Below, piece after piece: positions 17,389-24,813 of a DNA stretch of 64,000 nt (position 1 is the first letter of the stretch; every line of letters begins with the position of its first letter). Made by a program: the position numbers and the translations under genes. Under the pieces are notes generated by a model. That model saw only the letters and a program-made list of their open reading frames with translations, did not search any database and was not told the origin of the DNA. Source of the stretch: Actinacidiphila acidipaludis (GTDB lineage: Bacteria; Actinomycetota; Actinomycetes; Streptomycetales; Streptomycetaceae); NCBI RefSeq assembly GCF_019890725.1, contig NZ_JAINZZ010000013.1, positions 1 to 64,000 of the forward strand, read 5' to 3'.

Positions 17389-17943
17389 ATGCGTGGGGAA
17401 AGGGTGGCCGGGCCGTGCCCGGAATGCGGCACGACGGGTGCCCATCCCGGGCAACTGGTCTGCCAGGGCTGCTTCGTGCCCTTCGCCCTGATGCGGCCGG
17501 TGCGCGACGCGGCCGGGGACGAGGACGCCACCGACGCCCTGCCGCAGGTCGCTGAGGACGACGGGCGCACCCGGGTCATCCACCTCATACCCGGCGCCCT
17601 GCCGCGCACCGCGCAGACCCGCAGGGACGTCCCCAGCCAAGCCCTGCGCCTGCGGTTCCCCGGCGACGAGACGGTCACCGTCGAGCCCGGCGTGCGTATC
17701 CGCATCGGCCGCGACCCGCGCCTGTGCCCGGCGGTGCGGTTCCTCGCCTCGCGCGACAACCTGTCGCGGCTGCACGCCACCTTCGGGGTGGAGGCGGACG
17801 GATCCGCCTGGATCACCGATGAGGGATCCACCAACGGCACCTTCGTGCACGGCTACCGGCTCGCGCCCATGGAGCCCGCGGCCGTGCGGCCGGGCGACAC
17901 GGTGCGGCTGGCCGCCGACGTCACGATCAAGGTGCTGCTCTGA
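17389..17943 (+). CDS. Zinc-finger plus FHA-domain protein
   Basis: 184 aa from ATG 17389. The N-terminus carries CPECG and CQGC, a likely zinc ribbon. The C-terminal FHA domain shows RIRIGRDP, SRLHATF and DEGSTNGTFVHG, the phosphothreonine-binding residues. It probably reads phosphorylation by the kinase encoded convergently only 13 bp away. Such zinc-ribbon/FHA proteins accompany Ser/Thr kinases in actinobacteria; the partner is inferred from position. Confidence 0.8.
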   Translation: MRGERVAGPCPECGTTGAHPGQLVCQGCFVPFALMRPVRDAAGDEDATDALPQVAEDDGRTRVIHLIPGALPRTAQTRRDVPSQALRLRFPGDETVTVEPGVRIRIGRDPRLCPAVRFLASRDNLSRLHATFGVEADGSAWITDEGSTNGTFVHGYRLAPMEPAAVRPGDTVRLAADVTIKVLL

Positions 17944-17956
17944 TTCCCGGACGCCG

Positions 17957-19171
17957 TCACCCCTGCGGCTCGGGCCTCTCCGCCGCATAGGAGGCGACGC
18001 ACCGCGCCAGGGGATGGCCGGAACCCAGCGCGGCGGAGGTCTCCTCGGTCAGCTGCCGCAGACGCCGGACCACCGCCGCCTCGCCGTTCAGCCCCTGCAG
18101 AGCGCGGGCCCGGCCGAACTGAGCGGCGAAGGAGGCGGGTTCCCGGTCGGCGCCCTGACGCGAGATCTGCTGCAGCGCCTGCCAGTAGCGGCGGTCGGCC
18201 TCCGCGAACCTGCCTCCCCGCAGCAGTCCCTCGCCCTCCTCCAGCAGCGTCCACACCAGGTGCCGCGCGCCCTGGTCGAGGGCGGTCGGACTGCGCGGCA
18301 CCGGCACCGCTGCCGCCGCCGCGGGGTGCGCCATGGCCCGCAGACGGGCAGCCACCTCGCCCGCGCTCGCGGGACGCTCCGCGGGGTCCTTCGCCAGCAT
18401 CTCGTGCACCAGCCGGGCCAGGTCGCCAGGAACGTCCGGGCGGCGGTTCCCCAGCGGTTCAGGCGTCTCGTGGACGTGCAGATAGGCGTAGCCGACGTAG
18501 GTGGAGGAGGAGAACGGCGGCCCCTCGGCCAGCAGCGCGTACAGGACGCAGCCAACCGAGTACAGGTCGGACCGTCCCGTGACCTCATGGCCCCGCGCCT
18601 GCTCGGGGGAGAAGTACGCGGGGGAGCCCATGACGGCGTGCGGGTCGGTGTAGCGGGTCACCGTCGCGTCGCGCTGGGTGACCAGACCGAAGTCGAGGAT
18701 CTTCACCACCCCGTCGGGCAGCAGCATGAGGTTCTCCGGCTTGATGTCCCGGTGGACCAGGCCGTGCTCGTGCGCGTGCTGCAGTCCGGCGCAGATCTGC
18801 GCGCCGTACGTCAGGACGTCGCCGACCGGCAGGCCGCCGCGCTCCAGCAGCACACGGCCGAAGTCCGTACCGCGCAGCAGCTCCATCACGATGAACGGGC
18901 GGCCGTCGTGATCACCCGCGTCGTGGACGGTGGCGACGTTGGGGTGGCTCAGCGCCGCGGCCGCCACGGCCTCGCGCCTGAACCTGCCCTGCCGTTCGCT
19001 GCGTTCACCCGCCGCCCACTCGTCGCGGAGGGTGAGCACCTTGACGGCGACCCGTCGCCCGAGACCCAGGTCCGAAGCCGCGTAGACCTGCCCGAAACCG
19101 CCGCCGCCGAGCGGCTCCTCCAGCCGGTACCGGCCGCTGAGGACCGCCCCCACCCCGATCGCGTCCGCCAC
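17957..19171 (-). CDS. Serine/threonine protein kinase
   Basis: 404 aa, GTG 19171. It is a Hanks-type kinase: Gly loop LGGGGFGQVY, K44 in VAVKV, catalytic HRDIKPEN (D142, N147), DFG at 160-162, and the APE equivalent SPEQARG. The C-terminal ~130 residues contain helical, TPR-like sequence (EADRRYWQALQQISRQG) and no transmembrane helix, so it is a soluble kinase rather than PknB-type. Flanking FHA proteins on both sides are likely phospho-readers or substrates. Confidence 0.92.
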   Translation of the reverse strand: MADAIGVGAVLSGRYRLEEPLGGGGFGQVYAASDLGLGRRVAVKVLTLRDEWAAGERSERQGRFRREAVAAAALSHPNVATVHDAGDHDGRPFIVMELLRGTDFGRVLLERGGLPVGDVLTYGAQICAGLQHAHEHGLVHRDIKPENLMLLPDGVVKILDFGLVTQRDATVTRYTDPHAVMGSPAYFSPEQARGHEVTGRSDLYSVGCVLYALLAEGPPFSSSTYVGYAYLHVHETPEPLGNRRPDVPGDLARLVHEMLAKDPAERPASAGEVAARLRAMAHPAAAAAVPVPRSPTALDQGARHLVWTLLEEGEGLLRGGRFAEADRRYWQALQQISRQGADREPASFAAQFGRARALQGLNGEAAVVRRLRQLTEETSAALGSGHPLARCVASYAAERPEPQG

Positions 19172-19276
19172 GGCGTGCCCGTCCCCCCGATCCCGTCGTC
19201 CTCGGCAGGCCCGGCGCTCTGCCGCCCCCGCCCGTCCTGATGCCCGGCCGTCCGCAGCGTCATGCCCGCCGCGCGG

Positions 19277-20458
19277 TCAGCCCGCGCCGCCCCCGGGGCG
19301 GTCGTGTCCCGCCGGGAGACGCACCCCGAGCATGGTGGGAGCGGCCACGATGTCCTGCCGTGGACCGACCGTACCGTCCGTCGTGTCCTCGTCGAAGACG
19401 AACTGCCGTCCGCTGGGCAGCAGTTCGAGGCGCTCGTGCAGCACGACGGCGTCGCCGCGGCGCAGCGTCCAGGTCATCCCCCGGTGCAGCGGCACCAGTT
19501 CGTCCCCGGTGGGACGCCGGCACCGGATGCGGGTGCCGTTGGCACTGCGCTCGTCGACCACGGTCATCGCGCCCTCCTCGTAGGCGAGGACCACATGGGT
19601 GCGGCTGACCGACTCCACCGCCTGGTCGTCGACCCAGGCGCCCAGCGCGACGCCGCCCTCCGCGGGCGCCCGGCCCACGGCCAGCGGCTCGCCGGCCGTC
19701 ACCATGAAGCGGCCCCGCACGATGCCGTCCATGACGACCTTCACCTGCGCGCGGCGCGGCAGCGGCCCGGTGTCCGTGAGCGGCACACCGTGCGTGGGAC
19801 ACAGCACCCGGTCCTTGCGCCGGCGCGGCAGCGCGGTGCTCGGCCGGTCGCCGCCGCCGAAGAGGGGACAGGTGGTCTCCGGGCAGCGCCAGTCCCGGCT
19901 GAGCACCTTCACATGGCCGTTCGGGGCCCAGCGCCGCAGCACGCCCGCCTCCAGGAGCAGGCCCTCCTCCTCCTTGCGGGAGACCTGCCACTCGGGCGGC
20001 ACCGGCATGATCCGCGGGCGGACGCCCACCACGCCGTCCTCACCCAGGAACGGCCGCAGAAAGCGCTCGCGATCGCCCGGGATCCACGGGTAGGCGCGGT
20101 GGAAGTCCAGGAAGTTGTCGCCGCTGACGACCCGGAGTTCGAGGGTGTCGGCCAGCTCCAGGATCCGGTCGTCGGCCCGGGGCAGCACCTCCAGCAGCCC
20201 CTCGCGGAACCAGTCGTCCAGGCGCTCGCGCTCCTGTGGGGTCAGGCGGCCGTCGGTGAGCAGCGAGCGGTCGGTGATCGCGTAGACCTGTACCGCCGGG
20301 TCGCGGGCGAACTCCGCCAGGGCGTCCAGCAGTGCCTCGAAACGGGTCAGGTCGGCCGCTCTCCCGCCGCCGAGCGCCGGCTCCCTGACGACATTGGCCA
20401 CGTCGACGACGTAGTCCGCGGCGGAGGCGTCAAGCGTCAACCGGCTCTCGCACTGCAT
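19277..20458 (-). CDS. FHA-domain protein with nuclease-like (NYN/PIN) N-terminus
   Basis: 393 aa from ATG 20458; an in-frame start at 20545 adds 29 residues and is possible. The N-terminus YVVDVANVVREPALGG with VYAITDRSLL is reminiscent of NYN/PIN-like folds (acidic first strand). A Cys cluster, CPETTCPLFGG...CPTHG, may bind zinc. The C-terminal FHA domain has AVGRAP, SRTHVVLAY and DERSANGTRI. It lies just upstream of the kinase gene, same strand. The nuclease-like reading is tentative; the FHA reading is firm. Confidence 0.75.
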   Translation of the reverse strand: MQCESRLTLDASAADYVVDVANVVREPALGGGRAADLTRFEALLDALAEFARDPAVQVYAITDRSLLTDGRLTPQERERLDDWFREGLLEVLPRADDRILELADTLELRVVSGDNFLDFHRAYPWIPGDRERFLRPFLGEDGVVGVRPRIMPVPPEWQVSRKEEEGLLLEAGVLRRWAPNGHVKVLSRDWRCPETTCPLFGGGDRPSTALPRRRKDRVLCPTHGVPLTDTGPLPRRAQVKVVMDGIVRGRFMVTAGEPLAVGRAPAEGGVALGAWVDDQAVESVSRTHVVLAYEEGAMTVVDERSANGTRIRCRRPTGDELVPLHRGMTWTLRRGDAVVLHERLELLPSGRQFVFDEDTTDGTVGPRQDIVAAPTMLGVRLPAGHDRPGGGAG

Positions 20459-20549
20459 ATGACCAGAAGCTAGCACCGGCGGAGCGGACCGGTCCCGCGA
20501 ATGATCGGCATCCCCGCCCGAGGGGGCCGGAACCGGTCCGGTCACGGAC

Positions 20550-20573
20550 GCGGCACGTCACTGTCAGTGCCGC
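20550..20573. promoter_or_regulatory. Inverted repeat in the dinG-like promoter
   Basis: GCGGCAC (20550-20556) and GTGCCGC (20567-20573) flank ACTGTCAGT-containing DNA. It overlaps the position expected for the -35 region of the helicase gene; a TAGGCT -10-like hexamer follows at 20578. It is not a LexA box. Confidence 0.35.
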
Positions 20574-20592
20574 GCCGTAGGCTGGCCCCCCT

Positions 20593-22599
20593 ATGGACGA
20601 CTCATCCCGCCCCCTGTCGCCGGCAGAGGGACCACCCGCGCTCACCGACCTGCTGCACGCCGCCGTCACCGCCGTCGGCGGTGTCGAGCGGGAGGGCCAG
20701 GTCACCATGGCCAGAGCCGTGGAGACGGCCGTCGACGACCAGTCGCACCTGCTCGTCCAGGCCGGCACCGGCACCGGAAAGTCGCTCGGCTACCTGGTGC
20801 CGGCCCTCGCCCACGGTGAGCGGGTGGTGGTGGCCACCGCCACGCTCGCGCTGCAGCGCCAGCTCGTGGAGCGCGACCTGCCGCGCACGGTCCAGGCGCT
20901 GCGGCCGCTGCTGCGCCGGGAGCCGCAGTACGCCATGCTCAAGGGCCGGTCCAACTACCTGTGCCTGCACCGGCTCCACGAAGGAGTGCCGCAGGACGAG
21001 GAGGACGGCCTCTTCGACCCGTTCGAGGCGGCCGCGCCCACGAGCAAGCTCGGGCAGGACCTGCTGCGGCTGCGCGACTGGGCGGACGAGACGGAGACCG
21101 GCGACCGTGACGGCCTGACCCCCGGCGTCTCCGACCGCGCGTGGAGCCAGGTGTCCGTGACGTCCCGCGAGTGCCTGGGCGCCACCAAGTGCGCCTACGG
21201 CGCCGAGTGCTTCGCCGAGGCCGCCAGGGAGCGGGCCAAGCTCGCGGACGTCGTGGTCACCAACCACGCGCTGCTGGCCATCGACGCCATCGAGGGCGCC
21301 CCCGTGCTGCCCAGCCATGAGGTGCTGATCGTCGACGAGGCCCATGAGCTGGTCTCGCGCGTCACCGGCGTCGCCACGGGTGAGCTGTCCCCGATCGGCG
21401 TCAACCGCGCGGTCAAGCGCGCCGCCAAACTGGTGAACGAGAAGGCGGCGGACGCCCTCCAGAGTGCCGCGGAGGGCTTCGAGCGCCTGATGGAGCTCGC
21501 CCTTCCCGGACGGCTCGAGGAGATCCCCGAGGACCTCGCCTATGTGCTGGCCGCGCTGCGCGACGCCTGCCGCCAGGTGATCACCGCGATCGGCGACACC
21601 CGTGACAAGTCCCTGCAGGACGAGGACGCGGTCCGCAAGCAGGCCCTCGCCTCGGTCGAGCACATCCACGGGGTCGCCGAGCGCCTCGTCCAGGGCTCGG
21701 AGTACGACGTGGTGTGGTGCGAGCGGCACGACCGCTTCGGCGCCTCCCTCCGGGTCGCGCCGCTGAGCGTGTCCGGCCTGCTCCGCGAGAAGCTCTTCAC
21801 CGAGCGGTCGGTGGTCCTGACCTCGGCGACGCTCAAGCTGGGCGGCGACTTCAACGGCGTGGCGGCATCGCTCGGCCTGGCGCCGGAGGGCACCGAGGGC
21901 GAGGACGTGCCGTCCTGGAAGGGCATCGACGTCGGCTCGCCGTTCGACTACCGCAAGCAGGGCATCCTCTACGTCGCCCGGCACCTGTCCCAGCCCGGGC
22001 GGGACAGCGGGCGCGAGGACATGCTCGACGAACTCGCCGAGCTGATCGGGGCGGCCGGCGGGCGCACCCTGGGGCTGTTCTCGTCCATGCGCGGCGCCCA
22101 GGCGGCCGCCGAGGCCATGCGCGGGCGTCTGGAGTACCCCGTGCTGCTGCAGGGCGAGGAGACCCTCGGCGAGCTGATCCGCACGTTCTCCCAGGACGCG
22201 CAGACCTGCCTGTTCGGGACGCTGTCCCTGTGGCAGGGCGTCGATGTGCCGGGTGTGAACTGCCAGTTGGTGGTCATGGACCGGATCCCGTTCCCGCGCC
22301 CGGACGATCCGCTGATGAGCGCCCGGCAGAAGTCCGTCGAGGAGCACGGCGGGAACGGCTTCATGGCCGTCGCGGCCACGCACGCCGCGCTGCTCATGGC
22401 CCAGGGCGCCGGCCGGCTGGTCCGTGCGAGCGGGGACCGCGGCGTGGTGGCGGTCCTGGACCCGCGGCTGGCCACGGCCCGCTACGGCAGCTTCCTGCGG
22501 GCCTCGATGCCGGAGTTCTGGTACACCACGGACCGCAACCAGGTGCGGAAGTCGCTCGCCGCGATCGACGCGGCCGCGAAGGTCATGGCGGAGGTCTGA
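20593..22599 (+). CDS. DinG/XPD-family ATP-dependent DNA helicase
   Basis: 668 aa, ATG 20593. It is a superfamily 2 helicase with an iron-sulfur cluster: Walker A AGTGTGKS (K63), four cluster cysteines C124, C194, C200 and C206, DEAH box at 248-251, and C-terminal motifs FGTLSLWQGVDVPG and QGAGRLVR. DinG-type enzymes unwind forked DNA, R-loops and G-quadruplexes during repair. It neighbours lexA. I see no LexA box in its own upstream 130 bp. Length is normal. Confidence 0.92.
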   Translation: MDDSSRPLSPAEGPPALTDLLHAAVTAVGGVEREGQVTMARAVETAVDDQSHLLVQAGTGTGKSLGYLVPALAHGERVVVATATLALQRQLVERDLPRTVQALRPLLRREPQYAMLKGRSNYLCLHRLHEGVPQDEEDGLFDPFEAAAPTSKLGQDLLRLRDWADETETGDRDGLTPGVSDRAWSQVSVTSRECLGATKCAYGAECFAEAARERAKLADVVVTNHALLAIDAIEGAPVLPSHEVLIVDEAHELVSRVTGVATGELSPIGVNRAVKRAAKLVNEKAADALQSAAEGFERLMELALPGRLEEIPEDLAYVLAALRDACRQVITAIGDTRDKSLQDEDAVRKQALASVEHIHGVAERLVQGSEYDVVWCERHDRFGASLRVAPLSVSGLLREKLFTERSVVLTSATLKLGGDFNGVAASLGLAPEGTEGEDVPSWKGIDVGSPFDYRKQGILYVARHLSQPGRDSGREDMLDELAELIGAAGGRTLGLFSSMRGAQAAAEAMRGRLEYPVLLQGEETLGELIRTFSQDAQTCLFGTLSLWQGVDVPGVNCQLVVMDRIPFPRPDDPLMSARQKSVEEHGGNGFMAVAATHAALLMAQGAGRLVRASGDRGVVAVLDPRLATARYGSFLRASMPEFWYTTDRNQVRKSLAAIDAAAKVMAEV

Positions 22600-22710
22600 G
22601 CGACAGCCTCTGAGGAGGTCTGAGGCGGAGGTCCGGGCGGTGGTCGCTGCGGAGGTCTGATGAGACGATCTCGGCCGAGGTCCGCACGACGGCCTCGGTG
22701 CAGGTCCGAG
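22591..22710. repeat. Degenerate 24-bp tandem repeats between dinG-like and lexA
   Basis: The core GAGGTCYG recurs at 22591, 22615, 22628, 22652, 22677 and (as CAGGTCCG) 22701, mostly 24-25 bp apart. The first copy spans the helicase stop codon. It may be an expanded minisatellite or a decayed 3' coding extension; no protein is evident in it. Confidence 0.5.
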
Positions 22711-22762
22711 CGGAGGCCGCGAGGCGGGGCCCGGACATGGGAGGCCCCCGGGCATGGCAGGA

Positions 22763-22790
22763 CCCCGGAACCGGCGCAGTGGTTCCGGGG
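22763..22790. terminator. Terminator between convergent dinG-like and lexA
   Basis: CCCCGGAACC (22763-22772) and GGTTCCGGGG (22781-22790) form a 10-bp stem with an 8-nt loop, 34 bp beyond the lexA stop. Confidence 0.75.
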
Positions 22791-22823
22791 CCCGGATGGG
22801 GTGGCCGGGTCGGCCGTGAGCCG

Positions 22824-23603
22824 TCAGACCCGGCGCAGCACGGCCACCACCTTGCCGAGGATGGTGGCCTCGTCACCGGGGATGGGCTGGTACGCCGAGT
22901 TGTGCGGCATCAGCCAGACATGGCCGTTGTCCCGCTTGAAGCGCTTGACCGTGGCCTCGCCGTCGAGCATGGCGGCCACGATGTCGCCGTTCTCGGCGAC
23001 GGGCTGCCGCCGCACGGTGACCCAGTCGCCGTCGCAGATGGCCGCCTCGATCATCGAGTCACCGACGACTTTGAGGACGAACAGCTCGCCGTCGCCCACA
23101 AGCTGGCGGGGCAGCGGGAACACGTCCTCGACCGACTCCTCGGCGAGGATCGGGCCACCGGCGGCGATCCGGCCGACCAGCGGCACGTACGAGGCGGAGG
23201 GCTTGCCCGTGGTGTCCGTCGGCTGCGGCGACCCGGCGTCCGAGGCGCGGACCTCGTAGGCGCGCGGGCGGTGCGGGTCGCGCCGCAGGAAGCCCTTGCG
23301 CTCCAAGGCCATCAGCTGGTGCGCCACCGAGGAGGTGCTGGACAGGCCCACGGCCTGGCCGATCTCCCGCATGGACGGCGGATATCCGCGCCGCTGCACC
23401 GAGTCCCTGATCACGTCGATCACGCGCCGCTGCCGTTCGGTCAGGCCGGAGCTGTCCGCGCGAATACCGGGGGGCCGTCCGGGAAGCGCGCGTGCGGGCT
23501 TGGGGGCGTTCTCTTCGTTCATCACGTCCAACGGGCCGATTCGATCCGGGGAGCGGTCATGGGCGGTCATTGTGGCGGTCGCACTCTCTGCGGCGGTGGT
23601 CAC
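22824..23603 (-). CDS. lexA: SOS repressor LexA
   Basis: 259 aa from GTG 23603, with AAAGGGG upstream; the N-terminus [16 protein letters not shown] matches the Streptomyces form. The winged helix (about 54-120, [36 protein letters not shown]) binds SOS boxes. The C-terminal protease domain has the cleavage site A148-G149, catalytic S183 in GDSM and K220 in ATVKRFK. RecA filaments trigger self-cleavage and derepression. Two SOS-box matches upstream (23703 and 23768) indicate autoregulation. Confidence 0.97.
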   Translation of the reverse strand: MTTAAESATATMTAHDRSPDRIGPLDVMNEENAPKPARALPGRPPGIRADSSGLTERQRRVIDVIRDSVQRRGYPPSMREIGQAVGLSSTSSVAHQLMALERKGFLRRDPHRPRAYEVRASDAGSPQPTDTTGKPSASYVPLVGRIAAGGPILAEESVEDVFPLPRQLVGDGELFVLKVVGDSMIEAAICDGDWVTVRRQPVAENGDIVAAMLDGEATVKRFKRDNGHVWLMPHNSAYQPIPGDEATILGKVVAVLRRV

Positions 23604-23702
23604 GGCGGCCCCTTTCGAGATGTTCTCCACCGCATGGACTGCGGTCGGCCCGCTCGCGGCACGGGCAGTTAGTACAACGGTAGTGGGTTTCGAAAGGTTG
23701 CG

Positions 23703-23718
23703 CCAAACACACGTTCGA
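23703..23718. promoter_or_regulatory. LexA (SOS) box 1 of lexA
   Basis: CCAAAC-ACAC-GTTCGA compared with actinobacterial consensus TCGAAC-N4-GTTCGA: one half-site is perfect, the other has two mismatches. It lies 100 bp upstream of the lexA start. Confidence 0.65.
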
Positions 23719-23767
23719 GTGAATTTGCATAAATCCGCTGACGTGATCAAGGTACCGGGTGTATTGA

Positions 23768-23783
23768 TCGAATGGAAGTTCGA
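23768..23783. promoter_or_regulatory. LexA (SOS) box 2 of lexA
   Basis: TCGAAT-GGAA-GTTCGA differs from the TCGAAC-N4-GTTCGA consensus at one position. It lies 165 bp upstream of lexA and 50 bp from box 1. The remaining 23784-24030 stretch is AT-poor DNA with no gene I can support. Confidence 0.75.
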
Positions 23784-24030
23784 TTCGGGATTCGCTGGAT
23801 CCGGGTGCGCGGACGGCCGCCGGGCGCCCCGAGATCGCCCCCGCGGCCGTCTCGGAAACACCCCCTGCGGTCGCCTCCGGGGCACCCCTTGTGGCAGTCT
23901 GCCACCCGCCCTCCGCGACGCGCCCGGAATCGCCGTTGCTCACCCTGTGGGGTGTCCCGGAACCCCTCCGTGGTCGCGGCCGCACGGGCGACACGCGGGT
24001 GACACGCGAGTTCGCCAGGATGGTGAGCGG

Positions 24031-24047
24031 ACACCAGATCTAGTGGT
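24031..24047. promoter_or_regulatory. NrdR box 1
   Basis: ACACCAGATCTAGTGGT fits the NrdR consensus (ACACWATATWTAGTGT type) with dyad symmetry about AGATCT. It lies upstream of nrdR-nrdJ; a paired box follows about three helical turns downstream. Confidence 0.8.
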
Positions 24048-24063
24048 TGGATAGACCCCGGCC

Positions 24064-24079
24064 ACCACAACTTGTGGTT
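24064..24079. promoter_or_regulatory. NrdR box 2
   Basis: ACCACAACTTGTGGTT is near-palindromic and centred about 32 bp after box 1, the spacing typical of paired NrdR boxes. A -10-like TAGTAT lies at 24088-24093, so NrdR binding would cover the promoter. Confidence 0.75.
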
Positions 24080-24180
24080 CGCGTGGCTAGTATGGAGACC
24101 GTTCCGGCGGCCCGTGAGGGCCTGCGCGGGCGTCGTTGTCGTGCGCTCACCCCCGGGTGAGGAAGGGAGGGAGGAAGACA

Positions 24181-24692
24181 TGCACTGCCCCTTCTGCCGA
24201 CACCCCGACAGCCGCGTCGTGGACAGCCGCACCACCGACGACGGAGCCTCGATCCGTCGCCGGCGCCAGTGTCCCGACTGCGGCAGACGGTTCACGACCG
24301 TCGAGACCGCGTCCTTGATGGTGATCAAGCGCAGCGGCGTGACCGAACCCTTCAGCCGTGACAAGGTGATCGCCGGCGTGCGCAAGGCGTGCCAGGGCCG
24401 CCCCGTCACCGAGGACGCACTCGCCCAGCTCGGGCAGCGCGTCGAGGAGGCGGTCCGGGCCACCGGCAGCGCCGAGCTGTCGACCCACGACGTGGGGCTG
24501 GCCATACTCGGTCCGCTCCAGGACCTCGACCTGGTCGCCTATCTGCGCTTTGCCTCCGTGTACCGCGCTTTCGACTCGCTCGAGGACTTCGAGAGGGCCA
24601 TCAGGGAGCTGCGCGAGCAGCTCCCACCCCAGACTCCTGGCGGGCTCGACGAGGACCTCGGAGTCCCCGCGTCCGCGGCCGCCGCCGACTGA
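24181..24692 (+). CDS. nrdR: Transcriptional repressor NrdR
   Basis: 170 aa, ATG 24181 after GGGAGGGAGGAAG. The N-terminal zinc ribbon has C3, C6, C31 and C34; the ATP-cone domain (about 46-136, [24 protein letters not shown]) senses (d)ATP. NrdR represses ribonucleotide reductase genes when dATP is high. It is encoded upstream of nrdJ and autoregulated through the two boxes upstream. The C-terminal tail, rich in Ala and Pro, is usual for Streptomyces. Confidence 0.97.
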
Positions 24693-24813
24693 CCGGCGCG
24701 CGCAGGACCCGATTCAGCCGGAGCGCCCTGGGGGGTGCCGAGGCGGCAGACAACACCGTGTTGCGGGAAGAACCGCGCACATCAGGGCGTTTTCGCCCGT
24801 ATAGGGAGGCGGA

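Noticed and set aside
15379..17988. Antisense 869-codon ORF over the second NIS synthetase
   Set aside because: Shadow frame; the opposite strand has clear IucA/IucC motifs.
24693..24813. Cobalamin riboswitch upstream of nrdJ
   Set aside because: The 121-bp nrdR-nrdJ gap is too short and lacks the B12 box.
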